Positions 32,965 through 43,358 of a DNA stretch of 64,000 nt are shown in pieces. A program made the translations under genes and the position numbers. Within the stretch, counting starts at the first letter, position 1. The number at the start of each line of letters is the position of its first letter. The notes beneath the pieces were generated by a model. That model did not search any database. It was not told where the DNA came from and worked only from the letters and a program-made list of their open reading frames with translations. Source of the DNA: Arctopsyche grandis (lineage: Eukaryota > Arthropoda > Insecta > Trichoptera > Hydropsychidae); the NCBI RefSeq assembly GCF_051622035.1, contig NC_135356.1:5730579-5794578 (forward strand), written 5' to 3'.

Positions 32965-33180
32965 TTATATCTAATATATGTATGTATGTATATAAAATTG
33001 AATTTCTGTCTGTGTGTCTCGTATAGGCTCCTAAGCCACAGAACCGATTACGATGAAACTTTCAGGATTTGTTGTATGCATGTGCGGGAAGATTAATATG
33101 AAAAAAAATCGCCCACAAACGGGAAAAACGGGAATGAGTGTCATTGCAACGCAATAATTTCAAATGTGAATTATTGCGAA
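32965..33180 (+). repeat. Helitron-like family A, 5' part
   Basis: TGAATTTCTGTCTGTGTGTC, then CGTATAGGCTCCTAAGCCAC, AACCGATTACGATGAAACTT and TTGTATGCATGTGCGGGAAG. This is the family A 5' segment in + orientation. It ends near GTCATTGCAACGCAATAATT, where 38905-39195 shows a variant 3' part. Confidence 0.6.
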
Positions 33181-33189
33181 ATCTTGCTT

Positions 33190-33520
33190 TGGTCAGTGTG
33201 ATTATGAGTTCGATCTGGTCCTTGGTTTGTAACCAGGTCTTTTGTTTCTTTTCTGATTTTCATTGAAACGATTCCTGCAAAATTGACTTTCCCTACACAT
33301 TTCTCTCGCGAAATCTTGAGTTATGGTTATATCTCAAGATTCACCGGGCTTGGGGGATGTCTCTGTGGATGTTTATTGTATAAATTCGTATTGTTGTATA
33401 AACATGTTTATTAATCGTATTTTATTCGATGTTTATTGCTCGTATTGTATACGATGTCTGAACATAGATGTCATGTATGGTTTTGAATTATTTATTGAAA
33501 AATCAACTTGCAACAGATGT
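33190..33520 (+). mobile_element. SINE, truncated and diverged
   Basis: B-box-like GAGTTCGATCT near 33209, then TTTTCTGATTTTCATTGAAA, TCTTGAGTTATGGTTATATC, GATGTCTCTGTGGATGTTTA and CATAGATGTCATGTATGG: a second-subfamily copy without tail. Confidence 0.65.
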
Positions 33521-33670
33521 AGAAATTCATAAAAATAAAGAATAAATATAACAAAATAGCATCTGAGCCCAATTATAGATTTTTACAAAATACATAATAT
33601 ATCTAGTACATACAGAAAACCAAATGAAAAATAAAATATAATGTTTATGTATTAAAACATATATATATAA
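33490..33670 (-). repeat. Dispersed repeat family H
   Basis: On the minus strand TTTTGTAAAAATCTATAATTGG runs on to a terminal TTGATTTTTCAATAAATA; quoted in part here as GTAAAAATCTATAATTGG. It matches 39900-40108 (+). Possibly a retroposon 3' end, because both copies terminate in TTTTTCAATAAATA. Confidence 0.5.
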
Positions 33671-33679
33671 ATTTTTGAT

Positions 33680-33755
33680 GTATATAGTACATCCGTCGCA
33701 TTGGATAGATCTGTAATGACGAGTGTACATTGATTGATTGAATAAAATAAAATGT
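33680..33755 (+). mobile_element. Tail-only retroposon insertion with hairpin
   Basis: Stems GTACA (33687-33691) with TGTAC (33724-33728) and CGTC (33694-33697) with GACG (33718-33721). The 20-nt loop is 33698-33717 and reads GCATTGGA...TCTGTAAT. A GATTGATTGAATAAAATAAAA tail follows, so it looks like an extremely 5'-truncated 3' end. The loop is close to those at 4849 and 10435. Confidence 0.5.
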
Positions 33756-33766
33756 ATTGGAAACAA

Positions 33767-34058
33767 GTGTAAATTGTTTACCGGCAGAAATATCGTTTAG
33801 TCAGCAGTAAATATTGTCCAGATTTATTTCATGGTACACGTGTAGGCATAAAATAAAAATAAACCATAATACATTAATTAATTATTTCATATTTTAATAT
33901 AAAAATTACAATATTATATTAAAATATAAAGTAATTAATTAATGAATTGTGGTTTTTATTATGTTATGCCTACACGTGTAAGGTGAAATAAAACTGAAGT
34001 ATAACGTGAATAAAACTGCCGGCTAAATTATGTTTCTACCGGTATACAATTTAAACGG
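33767..34058. mobile_element. Palindromic MITE (about 290 bp)
   Basis: Long inverted repeat centred near 33910. The inner arms are CACGTGTAGGCATAA (33838) and TTATGCCTACACGTGT (33964). Outer arms are TTTACCGGCAGAAAT on the left and the reverse complement of ACCGGTATAC on the right, with the motif TTTATTTCA in both arms. No coding capacity; target duplication not resolved. Confidence 0.65.
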
Positions 34059-35554
34059 ATTTGTTTCCGATACATACACAAGTTAATAATTCCGATACAT
34101 AACAAGTTATTAATAGATAAGACTTCGTCAAATGAAGGACATATAATAGATTTAGTCTCTGTCAGGTTGAGGCAAATTTCACCAGAGAATATTAACTAGT
34201 CAGAAAATTTCATAATTCATATGAAAATGGAAGGGGGTATATGTATGTTCAGAAGTATGGAACAAAAAATATAAATTTCCCATAATAAAATATAAGTATT
34301 CCATAAATAAATTAATAATATCGACACCTTAAGTATTATATATTAAAATGTTATTAATGTAAATATTTAAAAACACGAAACATACATGTTGGTCGATGAT
34401 GAAATTAATGAATATTTGTATACATATTTATTTATGGTTTTCTGACTTGAAAAAATCATTCAATCATTCAAATTCTATTAAAAATTCTATCGTATTGACG
34501 ATATGACGTATTTTTTAAAAGTGAAAGTTTTTATGCCACGTTTATAACATCGACTGAAGTTCATTGAAAATCATTTCATACAATCGTTTTATCCGAATGG
34601 AGAAAAATAAATTTCTTGTTGAATTACAAGTATGTCAATAATATTTCTAGTGTTGAAAGCGAAGAAATTTGATTCAAAGTAAATAATAAGAACTCCATCC
34701 TACGTTAAATTTTATCTTTTCCTGGAAAACATTATTTAATAGAAAGCTCGCTTTATTTAAGACATCCTTGTTATATTATGTATATTATGAATAAACCCAA
34801 ACCATAATCATATTAACATTAGTAATTGTGGTTTTCTCAATTCCTCTTAGGGCTAAAACGTTTTCCTGCTACTGAAAGTAAATTTTCAGAAGGCTTAAAC
34901 GTTTAATTACTTTAATGATATTATTATTATTTTGAGCGAATACAATATATTTCTTATTCTTGTATCAACTTATCAATTCAATATTTTCGTCTAAAATTTG
35001 CAAAGCATATTTGATGTATTATATAATATAATATGTATTTAAATAAAATAAATTCGTATATAATCATTATCCAATGTTCAAAATTTTAACATAGTATTGA
35101 ATATAAATATTAAAAATAAATCACTGTACAAATATTTTCATCAATTATTTTATATACATATATAGCATTATAATTTAATAATAATATCGGTTATTATTTT
35201 ATTATTTTTTCTAGAGTTTGACATGGTTCACAGTGACAAACTTCAAGAGTGGTTCTATTATTAGTCGGGATTACTTCACTCCACGTTATCGATTTGGAAT
35301 TATAACATTTCAAAATATATAACTTTGACATTCATTTTGCCCTCAATATCTTCAATATCAAATGTCCAAAATAGAGATTTTAAATTTATTTTTATTTTTA
35401 AATTTACAAAGCGGTACCCGAAATAAATTTTGGTTTTGGAAACCCGTTTATTCAATCAAATCCTTTTATAATGATCTCACCCGTTCAGGAATTAGACGTA
35501 ATCCTTTTGTGCTCTTTTTTTTTACAATTTTAAATTGTAAAAAAGTGCTTAACA
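34059..35554. other. No gene recognised
   Basis: AT-rich. The part at about 34270-34385 (CCATAATAAAATATAAGTAT, AATTAATAATATCGACACCT) resembles the inner part of family E. Otherwise no repeat or coding signal was noticed. Confidence 0.4.
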
Positions 35555-35885
35555 TATAATGCTTTGGAACACAGTGGAAACGAGTTCAATCCCACCGATT
35601 GCTGTTAGTATGTTGGTGTCACATACCTTGGATATGTGACTCCAGGTCGATCGTTTCCTATCAGAGTTTGCCAATTTATCAGATTTCATTGAAACGGTTC
35701 AAACAAATTGTCAACCGTGACATATTTCTCGCGAAATTCGAGTTGATTCGTTTAAAAATGCTGCAAATTTGTCCATAGATGTCTCTGTAGATCGATGTTT
35801 GAATTTACTGTGTATAATACTTACAATACTTATGTATTATACAATGTTTGACCATAGATGTCGTGTTAAATGTATATACATACAT
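35555..35885 (+). mobile_element. SINE, second subfamily, no tail
   Basis: Degraded B box AGTTCAATCCC near 35586, core GTGACTCCAGGTCGATCG and CAGAGTTTGCCAATTTATCA, then CATAGATGTCTCTGTAGATC and a second CATAGATGTCGTGTTAAAT. The head is diverged. Confidence 0.75.
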
Positions 35886-35929
35886 ATAATTGATGATTCT
35901 TAATCTGTCGTAATATCACACTCGTCGCT

Positions 35930-36290
35930 TTTGAGCAATCTCCTAAGACGAGTGTGCATGAGACTTAAGTCAAATTTACATGCTATCGCATTCATTTATA
36001 TAAAATTTAATGTAAGTTGTTGATATTATTAATGCATTTGTATATATTTTATATTAATGGAAATTTATATTATTTTAGAAGACAAAAGTCATTAACAATG
36101 TCATGTTATCGACAGCAAAACTTACAGTAATATTATTAAGGACCTGGCATTGAATTATATTGTAATAATAGTATATAGGTAAACAAGAAATTATATAATA
36201 AAAATAAAGAAATTATTTTACCTCCTTACAATGTTGCAACAGATTGCACGAATGCGATAGCATGCTTGGTTCTCGTAATTCTCACGCTAA
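35930..36290 (-). repeat. Repeat family E, minus copy
   Basis: On + it contains CAAAACTTACAGTAATATTA, GAATGCGATAGCATGCTTGG and TTCTCGTAATTCTCACGCTA, the reverse complement of the 26811 and 30145 copies. Confidence 0.6.
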
Positions 36291-36459
36291 TCGGATCGAC
36301 CACAACTTCTTCCACGTCTTCAAAAACTTCATTTTCATTAAAAAAAAGTACAGAAAAAAGTCATTTGAAAAGGTGGAAAATAAAGATCATAACAATTTTT
36401 ATCAAAAAATGTTGCATATTTAACGGGGTGTGTACGAGTGTAAGAACCAATCACAAACT

Positions 36460-36566
36460 TTCCAAGAATTGTAAATAGGTTTTTGAGCTCTTTTATTAGC
36501 AATAGAATAATACTAACAAAATTTTATAAAAAATGTAAAATATAAAATGATCAGTAGATCAGTAGC
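36460..36566 (+). mobile_element. LINE-A 3' UTR fragment, internally deleted
   Basis: TTGTAAATAGGTTTTTGAGC runs into a shortened version of the UTR and then TGATCAGTAGATCAGTAGCT. Part of the usual UTR between these blocks is missing. Confidence 0.65.
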
Positions 36567-36609
36567 TTTACATTTACATACAATATACATATATACAATA
36601 CAAATACAT

Positions 36610-36960
36610 ATATACTAGAATATTACAGACATTACTAACAAACTAACCAGTGGATTCTATGACAGAATCACTAATAACCATACTAACACACTTGTGAAGA
36701 GTCTCGGTGATGTAACAACAAAATGTCTATACCCTTACAACAAAATGTCTATACCCTTCAGGTATAAACACAGATTACCTAAACACAATCTGCTTTAGGT
36801 CATCGACTTTAGAGAGTCTTTAATTAATATTATGTATTAGATGTATTATGAACATTTATAAGGATTGTAAATAAGTTTTTGAGCTCTTTTTCCTATTATG
36901 CTGTAGATTAACATTATAATAATATAATACTGTGATTACTAACCAAATTAAATTAAATTG
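36610..36960 (+). pseudogene. LINE-A RT C-terminus and 3' UTR
   Basis: 5'-truncated LINE-A. The frame reads RITNNHTNTLVKSLGD and reaches the end motif FRYKHRLPKHNLL just before the 3' UTR. A 23-bp direct duplication (ACAACAAAATGTCTATACCC at about 36714 and 36737) breaks the frame. The 3' UTR stops at AAATTAAATTAAATTG (36960). There it joins a 148-bp segment also present at 46512-46660, instead of continuing to the normal LINE-A terminus. No catalytic part is present. Confidence 0.75.
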
Positions 36961-37108
36961 TAAGATACATGCCATAATATTACATCAATTTCACACTTTG
37001 AAATAATATAAATTCGAAATAGTTCAAAGGAAAAGGTGACTTTAACTATAATAAGAGTTACATCAAGTATTTTTTTTTTCATTAACCTAAATTGTTTTTG
37101 GGCATCGG
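36961..37108 (+). repeat. 148-bp segment shared with the mlf-flanking locus
   Basis: TAAGATACATGCCATAATAT through TAACCTAAATTGTTTTTGGG, ending CATCGG. The same sequence in reverse complement lies at 46512-46660, next to the mlf fragment, and joins LINE-A at the same base. It could be mlf 3' UTR in antisense or another host sequence picked up by LINE-A. Confidence 0.8.
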
Positions 37109-37240
37109 ATATTACGCTGTACATATTAACATTAGAATAATATAATACTATGTTTACTAACCAAATTAAATTAAAATTGTAAAATAGAAATTGCTCAGTA
37201 TATTAGTAGCTATTAAAATAGACATAAGATGTATTGTGCA
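37109..37240 (+). mobile_element. LINE-A 3' UTR fragment
   Basis: TATTACGCTGTACATATTAA through AAATTAAAATTGTAAAATAG and TTAGTAGCTATTAAAATAGA. It follows the 148-bp segment directly, so LINE-A sequence flanks it on both sides. Confidence 0.75.
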
Positions 37241-38380
37241 AAACAAATTTCTTAAAACTCAAGACTGTTTCTTCACAATATTTAATCCGCCCACGTTTAA
37301 TATCATATGAGCTCTCAAAATCTATTTTTTTTTCTGCTCGAAGAAGATTTACCGAATATAAGCCGCGATATCAGCGAAAAATCCTTGAAAGCATTTCTTG
37401 AGCACCCCTGGTATTTAAGCCGTGCCATGAATGAACGATCGTCGAATTCGAAACGATTCATTCATCACATTCGACATTCGTCGATATGCGAACGCGACAT
37501 TCCACAGACTGATTTTCCAGCGCGAATTCAAAATCGAAAATTGGCATAATTTATGCCACGCATACGGGAAAACGGGGGTGGCCAGGAAATAAGAAAACAC
37601 GTCGGAAAAGCGCGCGGAGAAGGGGGTGGGGGGGGGGAGAGGGAAAATGATTCGGGGGAAAAAGGCGACGGAGCATCGTCGCCCGGGGACCGCGCATCAA
37701 CGGAGATAATCTTGCGAGAAATTGAAGAAACGTATTGTAAATCCAGAAGGGCCCTGGCACGGGCCTGATCTCTCTGCGAGAGCGGGTCCGTGACGTCGTC
37801 CGGAATACAAAGCAGCGCCGTAGGGCGGCCCAGGGGCGTAGGGGTGGGCGGCCGCCCCACAGAGTCCTTCTCTACGACTCTCACATGCGCGCGCCCGCAA
37901 AACAATTAATTTCGTCCCTTGGCCAAATTATGCCGCCACTCTAATTTAGGCCGCGCATTTTTATTACGGCAATTTCGGCCCTGCCGCGCAATTATTATAT
38001 TCGCCCCCGGTCGTATTTCCATCGAAAAGTGGACACATTGTTAAGTCTTGTATACGATTTCGTAGTACTATTTTGTAGACGTAGTACTTATGAATGTACA
38101 TACATTACATAAATAAATAGCTTAAATATTCGTACGTGCGTTATACGTCTATCTGTGACAAACATTGATTTATTATATACAAAATAATGCCTAATAGTAA
38201 CCGGAAAAGTACTATACAAGACAAATTTCATGTCTATTTTTAAACATGTCATCTTTCGCGGATGAAATTGTAACTTTTTCTTTTCTTTTCGTTTGATACA
38301 TTGGTTTCATAATTCATATTTTATATTTTTCTTTTGAAAAATTGGTTTCATATTTTATTTCAAATACATTTATATACATA
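37241..38380. other. GC-richer, possibly single-copy DNA
   Basis: The part from 37300 to 38030 is CpG-rich with G runs (37620-37640) and several overlapping frames of 60-125 codons on both strands. Their composition (Pro/Ser/Arg or Gly/Arg) follows from the base composition. No domain was recognised. It may be a regulatory or exon-flanking region. Confidence 0.4.
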
Positions 38381-38845
38381 GCCAGCAATTTGGCGTATAT
38401 TTTTAGCACCATGCGATCACTGGTTCGATCCGCCAAAAACTGCTGGTTAGATTTGGAGGTTTTGCAAACTCTGATAGAATCGTTTCTCTATCAGAGTTTG
38501 CCAATTTTATCTGATTATTGTTGAAACGGTTCCTCAAATGGCAAATAAATCATTTCCTGTTGTCACAAAAAGATCTTATGTATTATTATGTATAATTTGT
38601 AAAAAGTATGCACAAAATCTAAATCTTTAGATGTATCTATAATATTCTGTATTTATTGTGTGTATAAATTGTAATAATTATGCACAAAATCTAAATCTAT
38701 AGACGTCTCTTTAATCTTCTGTATTTATTGTGTGTATAAATTGTAATAATTTTGCACAAAAATCTAAATCCCAATGGATTAATTCTGTACTTAATTAACT
38801 GTTAAAAATTAATTCAATGGTCCTTGCGGCCGTATATGTATGTAA
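38381..38845 (+). mobile_element. SINE with internal 72-bp tandem repeats
   Basis: Head AGCCAGCAATTTGGCGTATA and B-box-like GGTTCGATCCG near 38421, core CAGAGTTTGCCAATTTTATC. The middle is expanded by about 2.5 copies of a 72-bp unit (TGCACAAAATCTAAATC at 38609, 38681 and 38753). The end is AAAATAAAATAAATATAA without the usual hairpin. Confidence 0.75.
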
Positions 38846-38904
38846 AATAAAATAAATATAACAAGTTCCAAATACCTGTCATTGACAAAATTCTGCGTTT
38901 AGTT

Positions 38905-39195
38905 TCCCGTTCCCATTTGTCGGAAAAATCGGATAAGAGGCAAAATTTTTCCTGAATTGTAATCGTAAATGAAACGTAAAAGAGGTTAGTAAAAATGCAG
39001 GTCGCGACGCGAAAACATTTGAAATTATTGCGTTGCAATGCCACTCATTCCCTTTTATCCCGTTTCCGTTCCCATTTTCGGGTCGAATTTTTTTTACAGT
39101 AAGCTTCCCGAACATGTATACAACAAATCCTCAAAGTTCCATCGTAATCGGTTGAGTGGTTTAGGAGCCTATACGAGACAGACAAACACACATTC
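38905..39195 (-). repeat. Helitron-like family A variant
   Basis: On + TTGCGTTGCAATGCCACTCA, AAGTTCCATCGTAATCGGTT and AGGAGCCTATACGAGACAGA. The left part (38905-39010, with TCCTGAATTGTAATCGTAAA) is family D-like. The terminal CTAG is not visible. Confidence 0.55.
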
Positions 39196-39560
39196 ATTTT
39201 TACATACCTGCTTTACGTTTCACATGGCTTTCGTGTTAGTGGTCATTTTTATCTCTTATCCGATCGTTTTCATACTTTGCCATATTGCTCATTTTGGTCA
39301 TCAATAAACGTTAATGTATCGTCTGGCATTACGTTGGAGATAAAATATCGTATACAACGCGTTTTAAAAACGGGGCTCGTAAATCTTCCTGACGTTTAAA
39401 CAAGCGTTGTCACTTGTAATGTAAACTTTTCGCCATGACACGGCCCTATCAGATTTTAATTGTTTACACGCCTATAATTTACTCCATATTTTATGAAATT
39501 TGATCTATAGGTTTTCATTATCTCTCTTATATATTTAGGTCACTCATATTGTTCTGAACG
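39196..39560 (+). repeat. Repeat family D
   Basis: ACCTGCTTTACGTTTCACAT, TTATCCGATCGTTTTCATAC and TTTGCCATATTGCTCATTTT, then CGGCCCTATCAGATTTTAAT. Closely similar to 16059-16740. Confidence 0.65.
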
Positions 39561-39654
39561 TTGATAGTGATACAAGCGATCGTCAGAAGATGCTGGCCGT
39601 ACATTCCATTTTTATTACTACCTACGCTGCTAATTACAAACCTCTTCTTACTTC

Positions 39655-40215
39655 AGAAACGATTTGATCGTGTGACGAAGTTTGGGTTCTTATCCGATCG
39701 TTTTCAAAATTTGCCATTTTGCTCGGTTTGGTCATCAATATATGTACATATATACAGTTCAAATCGATCGTTCAGACTGTTCGTCCAGATTTTTCGTTTT
39801 AGCCTCTTCTTACATTACATATGTAAATTTACAAATTTCAATTTCTTCTTATATTCTATTTTATAACCTTTTCCAAATATTTTAATACTATAGTTTAATT
39901 ATGCAATGTTCTACATATTTTGTCATGCCTTTATTTTTTACTTTTGAATTTGTTTTCCTTATATTTATCATTTTCATTTTTGTAAAAATCTATTATTGGA
40001 CTCGGATGTTACATATATTATTTATTTACTATTTGTTTTTTTTATACATATCTATGTACATCCTGTCTGTTGATTTTTCAATAAATAAAATAAAAATAAA
40101 AAATAAAAAATATGTACATATGTACATATATCCCTTTTCGCCGCCATCTCGCTATGTCAGATTTTAATTGTTTTAACGCCTTTAACTTTTTCTTTTTTTG
40201 ACACTGTATTTTATA
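39655..40215 (+). repeat. Repeat family D with family H inserted
   Basis: GTGTGACGAAGTTTGGGTTC and TATCCGATCGTTTTCAAAAT start family D. At about 39775-40108 it gives way to a family H copy (TTTGTAAAAATCTATTATTGG, quoted in part; end GATTTTTCAATAAATAAAAT). Family D appears to resume at CAGATTTTAATTGTTTTAAC (40160). Confidence 0.5.
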
Positions 40216-41129
40216 AAGCCTTATATACATATATGTTTCTGATTTCTGATGGACAAATCCGATGAAAATATTTCATTTACTGATAGTTGCCGATGAAAGG
40301 ATCTTCGACACCCCGGCAACTTTTCAACAAGATTTTTGTCTCAGATCTACAATATAGTCGTTATAGAGGAAAGGCCGGGAGTTGGACGAAGAATGGCGAC
40401 AGGGGGGATAGGGTGAACAGGGGAGAGGGGGTTGGGGGGGGGGGAGATACGCATAGTGAAATTAATTACGAATTAAATTTGATACTGAGAAACTTGATAA
40501 TGCGCGCAATCTCTCCGCTACGGACCGCCATATAAATTATTGCCGGGTCGAGATGCAACCACCGTGAAGGGGAAAGGAAAGTGGGTGGGTGGAGAGATGT
40601 GGGGTGGTTTCAGCGGTTCCCAGAGGTGTAGGGGGAGGGTCGGGGGGGGGGGGCTGAACGGGCACGGTGTACACACAATGTGACAATGAACGCCACTGCA
40701 TGTCGGCCTTTATTACTTTCGAGTTGTTTTAATCGCGACCGCGCACGCACGACGTGGAGGTGAGGGGAACGGCGGGGGGTGGGTGGTTCTCCTTTCATTT
40801 AATTAACGCGAGCCCATTTGGGAAGCTATGGTCGCCGTACGACAACCGCTCCTCTGCCGCCTACATCGCTCACAATAATTGAATGCGAAAACAAAAACCG
40901 AAACGAAAACGGGGAGAGAAACCCAGTCTAATTCGCCCTAGTGCGTCTTAGAGTCGCGGCCGACTGTCTTCCATTTATATTTATTATACAATCAGAATTT
41001 CCCAAATGTAGGGCGGCGGATGACTTTAATTAATCCGATGGTTCTCGCTCCGCCTTCGTAAATTTTTACGAAGCCATCAACTTATGAGACGGAAGCATTT
41101 GAAGTTCAAATTTATTATAAAACGACTCT
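40216..41129. other. GC-rich, possibly single-copy DNA
   Basis: G runs at 40415-40442 and 40630-40652, CpG-rich sequence at 40730-41000, and no match to local repeat families. Frames here are short and compositionally biased. No gene can be named. Confidence 0.4.
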
Positions 41130-41222
41130 TTTTACATACCTCCTTTACGTTTCACATGGCTTTCGTGTTAGTGGTAATTTTTACATACCTCCTTTACGTT
41201 TCACATGGTTTTCGTGTCATTA
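41130..41222 (+). repeat. Family D start, tandem pair
   Basis: TTTTTACATACCTCCTTTAC, then GTTTCACATGGCTTTCGTGT occurs twice, about 53 bp apart, directly before the RTE copy. Confidence 0.65.
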
Positions 41223-41224
41223 AA

Positions 41225-43121
41225 TACCTCCTTTAAAAAGTGCAAACAAGATCTTTTCTTAGGCAAAAACCAAATGATCGCAATCAGATCAGAGAGCGGA
41301 GTAATAATTAGGAATAGAGAAGAGATCATAGACAGAGTTTATACGTTCTATGCAAAACTTTACGAGAACAACAACGGTCAATTTCCCGCTCCGGAATCGA
41401 CACACGGCCAAAGGGTTCCTGCAGTATTGCCTAGCGAAGTAGAGGCCGCGCTAAAAACTGCAAAGAACGGTAAAACCCCGGGGGAAGATAATATTCCCAT
41501 TGACTTACTAAAATGTGGCGGCCCCCCCCTCCCTAATTAATATCTTAGCTAGGCTTTTCAGCAAATGCATCCAGAACCAAGCTATACCAGAAGGATGGAA
41601 TAACGCAACTATCATTTTAATACCGATATCAAGAACTACCGACCCATTAGTTTATTTTCAGCGGTCTACAAGCTCTTCACGAAGGTTATTACAGAAAGGC
41701 TGAAGAATATCCTCGACGAGAACCAACCTATAGAGCAGGCAGGGCTTAGGGCAAATTTCAGCACAATGGACCACCTCCAAGTAGTTGGCGAACTAATCGA
41801 GCGCGCCAACGAATATCAACGGCCATTGTGCCTAGGTTTCGTCGATTATGAGAAAGCCTTCGATACAGTTAGTCATAATGCAGTACTTAACGCTCTACAA
41901 ACACAGGGAGTGCCGGAAACCTATGTGGGACTGTTAGCTGCAATATATAAGAATGCCACAGCTTCGGTTAAAATTTTTAGTAGTAGTTGGCGAACTAATC
42001 GAGCGCGCCAACGAATATCAACGGCCATTGTGCCTAGGTTTCGTCGATTATGAGAAAGCCTTCGATACAGTTAGTCATAATGCAGTACTTAACGCTCTAC
42101 AAACACAGGGAGTGCCGGAAACCTATGTGGGACTGTTAGCTGCAATATATAAGAATGCCACAGCTTCGGTTAAAATTTTTAGTAGTAGTTGGCGAACTAA
42201 TCGAGCGCGCCAACGAATATCAACGGCCATTGTGCCTAGGTTTCGTCGATTATGAGAAAGCCTTCGATACAGTTAGTCATAATGCAGTACTTAACGCTCT
42301 ACAAACACAGGGAGTGCCGGAAACCTATGTGGGACTGTTAGCTGCAATATATAAGAATGCCACAGCTTCGGTTAAAATTTTTAGTAGTAGTTGGCGAACT
42401 AATCGAGCGCGCCAACGAATATCAACGGCCATTGTGCCTAGGTTTCGTCGATTATGAGAAAGCCTTCGATACAGTTAGTCATAATGCAGTACTTAACGCT
42501 CTACAAACACAGGGAGTGCCGGAAACCTATGTGGGACTGTTAGCTGCAATATATAAGAATGCCACAGCTTCGGTTAAAATTTTTTCAGGTACAGATAGAT
42601 TTAGCATAGGAAAAGGAGTAAGACAAGGAGATACAATCTCGCCCAAGTTATTCAATGCGGTGCTTGAGGGAGTTTTCAGGAACTTGGATTGGGATACAGC
42701 CGGAGTAAGCATCAATGGTCGCTTTTTGAGTCACCTTCGGTTCGCAGACGATATAGTTTTAGTAGCTCGTGATTCAGCTGACCTACTTATCAGACTAACA
42801 CAGCTGGACAGGGAAAGTAGAAAAGTAGGATTAAAAATTAACGTAGATAAGACTAAACTAATGTTCAATAGTTATTGCATGCCTGATAGCATCCCCTTAG
42901 ATGATAAACCAGTAGAAGTAGTAAATAATTATTTATATTTAGGTCAAATAATTGAGATGTCTGGTAGTAAAAATGAAGAGATAAAGAGACGTATGAAATT
43001 AGGATGGAGTGCATTTGGACGGATGAATGCTGTTTTTAAATCAAAAATGCCACTCTGCCTGAAGAAAAGGATCTTTGATCAATGCGTTTTACCAGTGATG
43101 ACGTATGGATGTGAAACTTGA
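41225..43121 (+). pseudogene. RTE-like LINE reverse transcriptase, broken
   Basis: A 5'-truncated reverse transcriptase of the RTE type; the endonuclease is missing. Homology starts near the linker (REEIIDRVYTFYAKLYEN). Palm and finger motifs follow: KTPGEDNIPIDLLK, IPEGWNNATIILIP, DIKNYRPISLFSAVYKLFTK, LGFVDYEKAFDTV (first catalytic Asp), GVRQGDTISPKLFN, the catalytic FADDIVL, and GLKINVDKTKLM. It ends abruptly after VLPVMTYGCET at 43119, where the related copy at 20291-21110 continues with WTLN. Breaks: a frameshift in the run of C at about 41521-41529, a small deletion near 41621 that also shifts frame, and a 202-bp block (41781-41982) present four times in tandem. The element cannot make a complete protein as it stands. 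Confidence 0.9.
41781..42588 (+). repeat. 202-bp tandem repeat, four copies, inside the RTE RT
   Basis: GTAGTTGGCGAACTAATCGA begins at 41781, 41983, 42185 and 42387, an exact period of 202 bp, and the units look identical by eye. Each unit covers the RT segment from VVGELIERANEYQRPL to NATASVKIF. As 202 is not a multiple of 3, each junction shifts frame and hits a stop (after VPRFRRL). The three extra units total 606 bp, so the downstream frame returns to the original one. Confidence 0.95.
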
Positions 43122-43200
43122 TTTACAATAATCTTACTTGATTTACAATAAGCTTACATACATTTAGTTTTTTACAATAAGCTTACATACATACATCACA
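43117..43200 (+). repeat. Short tandem repeats after the RTE
   Basis: CTTGATTTACAATAATCTTA is repeated with small changes, then TTTTACAATAAGCTTACATAC occurs twice (quoted in part: ACAATAAGCTTACATAC). This sequence replaces the expected continuation of the RTE. Confidence 0.75.
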
Positions 43201-43358
43201 TACAATTATTTTTAGTTATCAGCTGATTTTTAAAGGTAAACTTTTTTTCGCACGGTAGAGTAAGTTGAAGGCTTCAAGAAACGTTGCAACATTAAATCAC
43301 ACTGTTCGACACGAAAAATGGTTCAAAGACGTGATATGACTTTTCTTATAGATCTATG

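Noticed and set aside
37528-37905. 125-codon Pro/Ser/Arg-rich frame, minus strand
   Set aside because: Overlaps other frames of similar length on both strands in GC-rich DNA; composition explains it and no domain is visible.
41953-42457. Three separate 100-codon genes with near-identical products
   Set aside because: They are the frame-shifted units of one 202-bp tandem array inside the RTE pseudogene.
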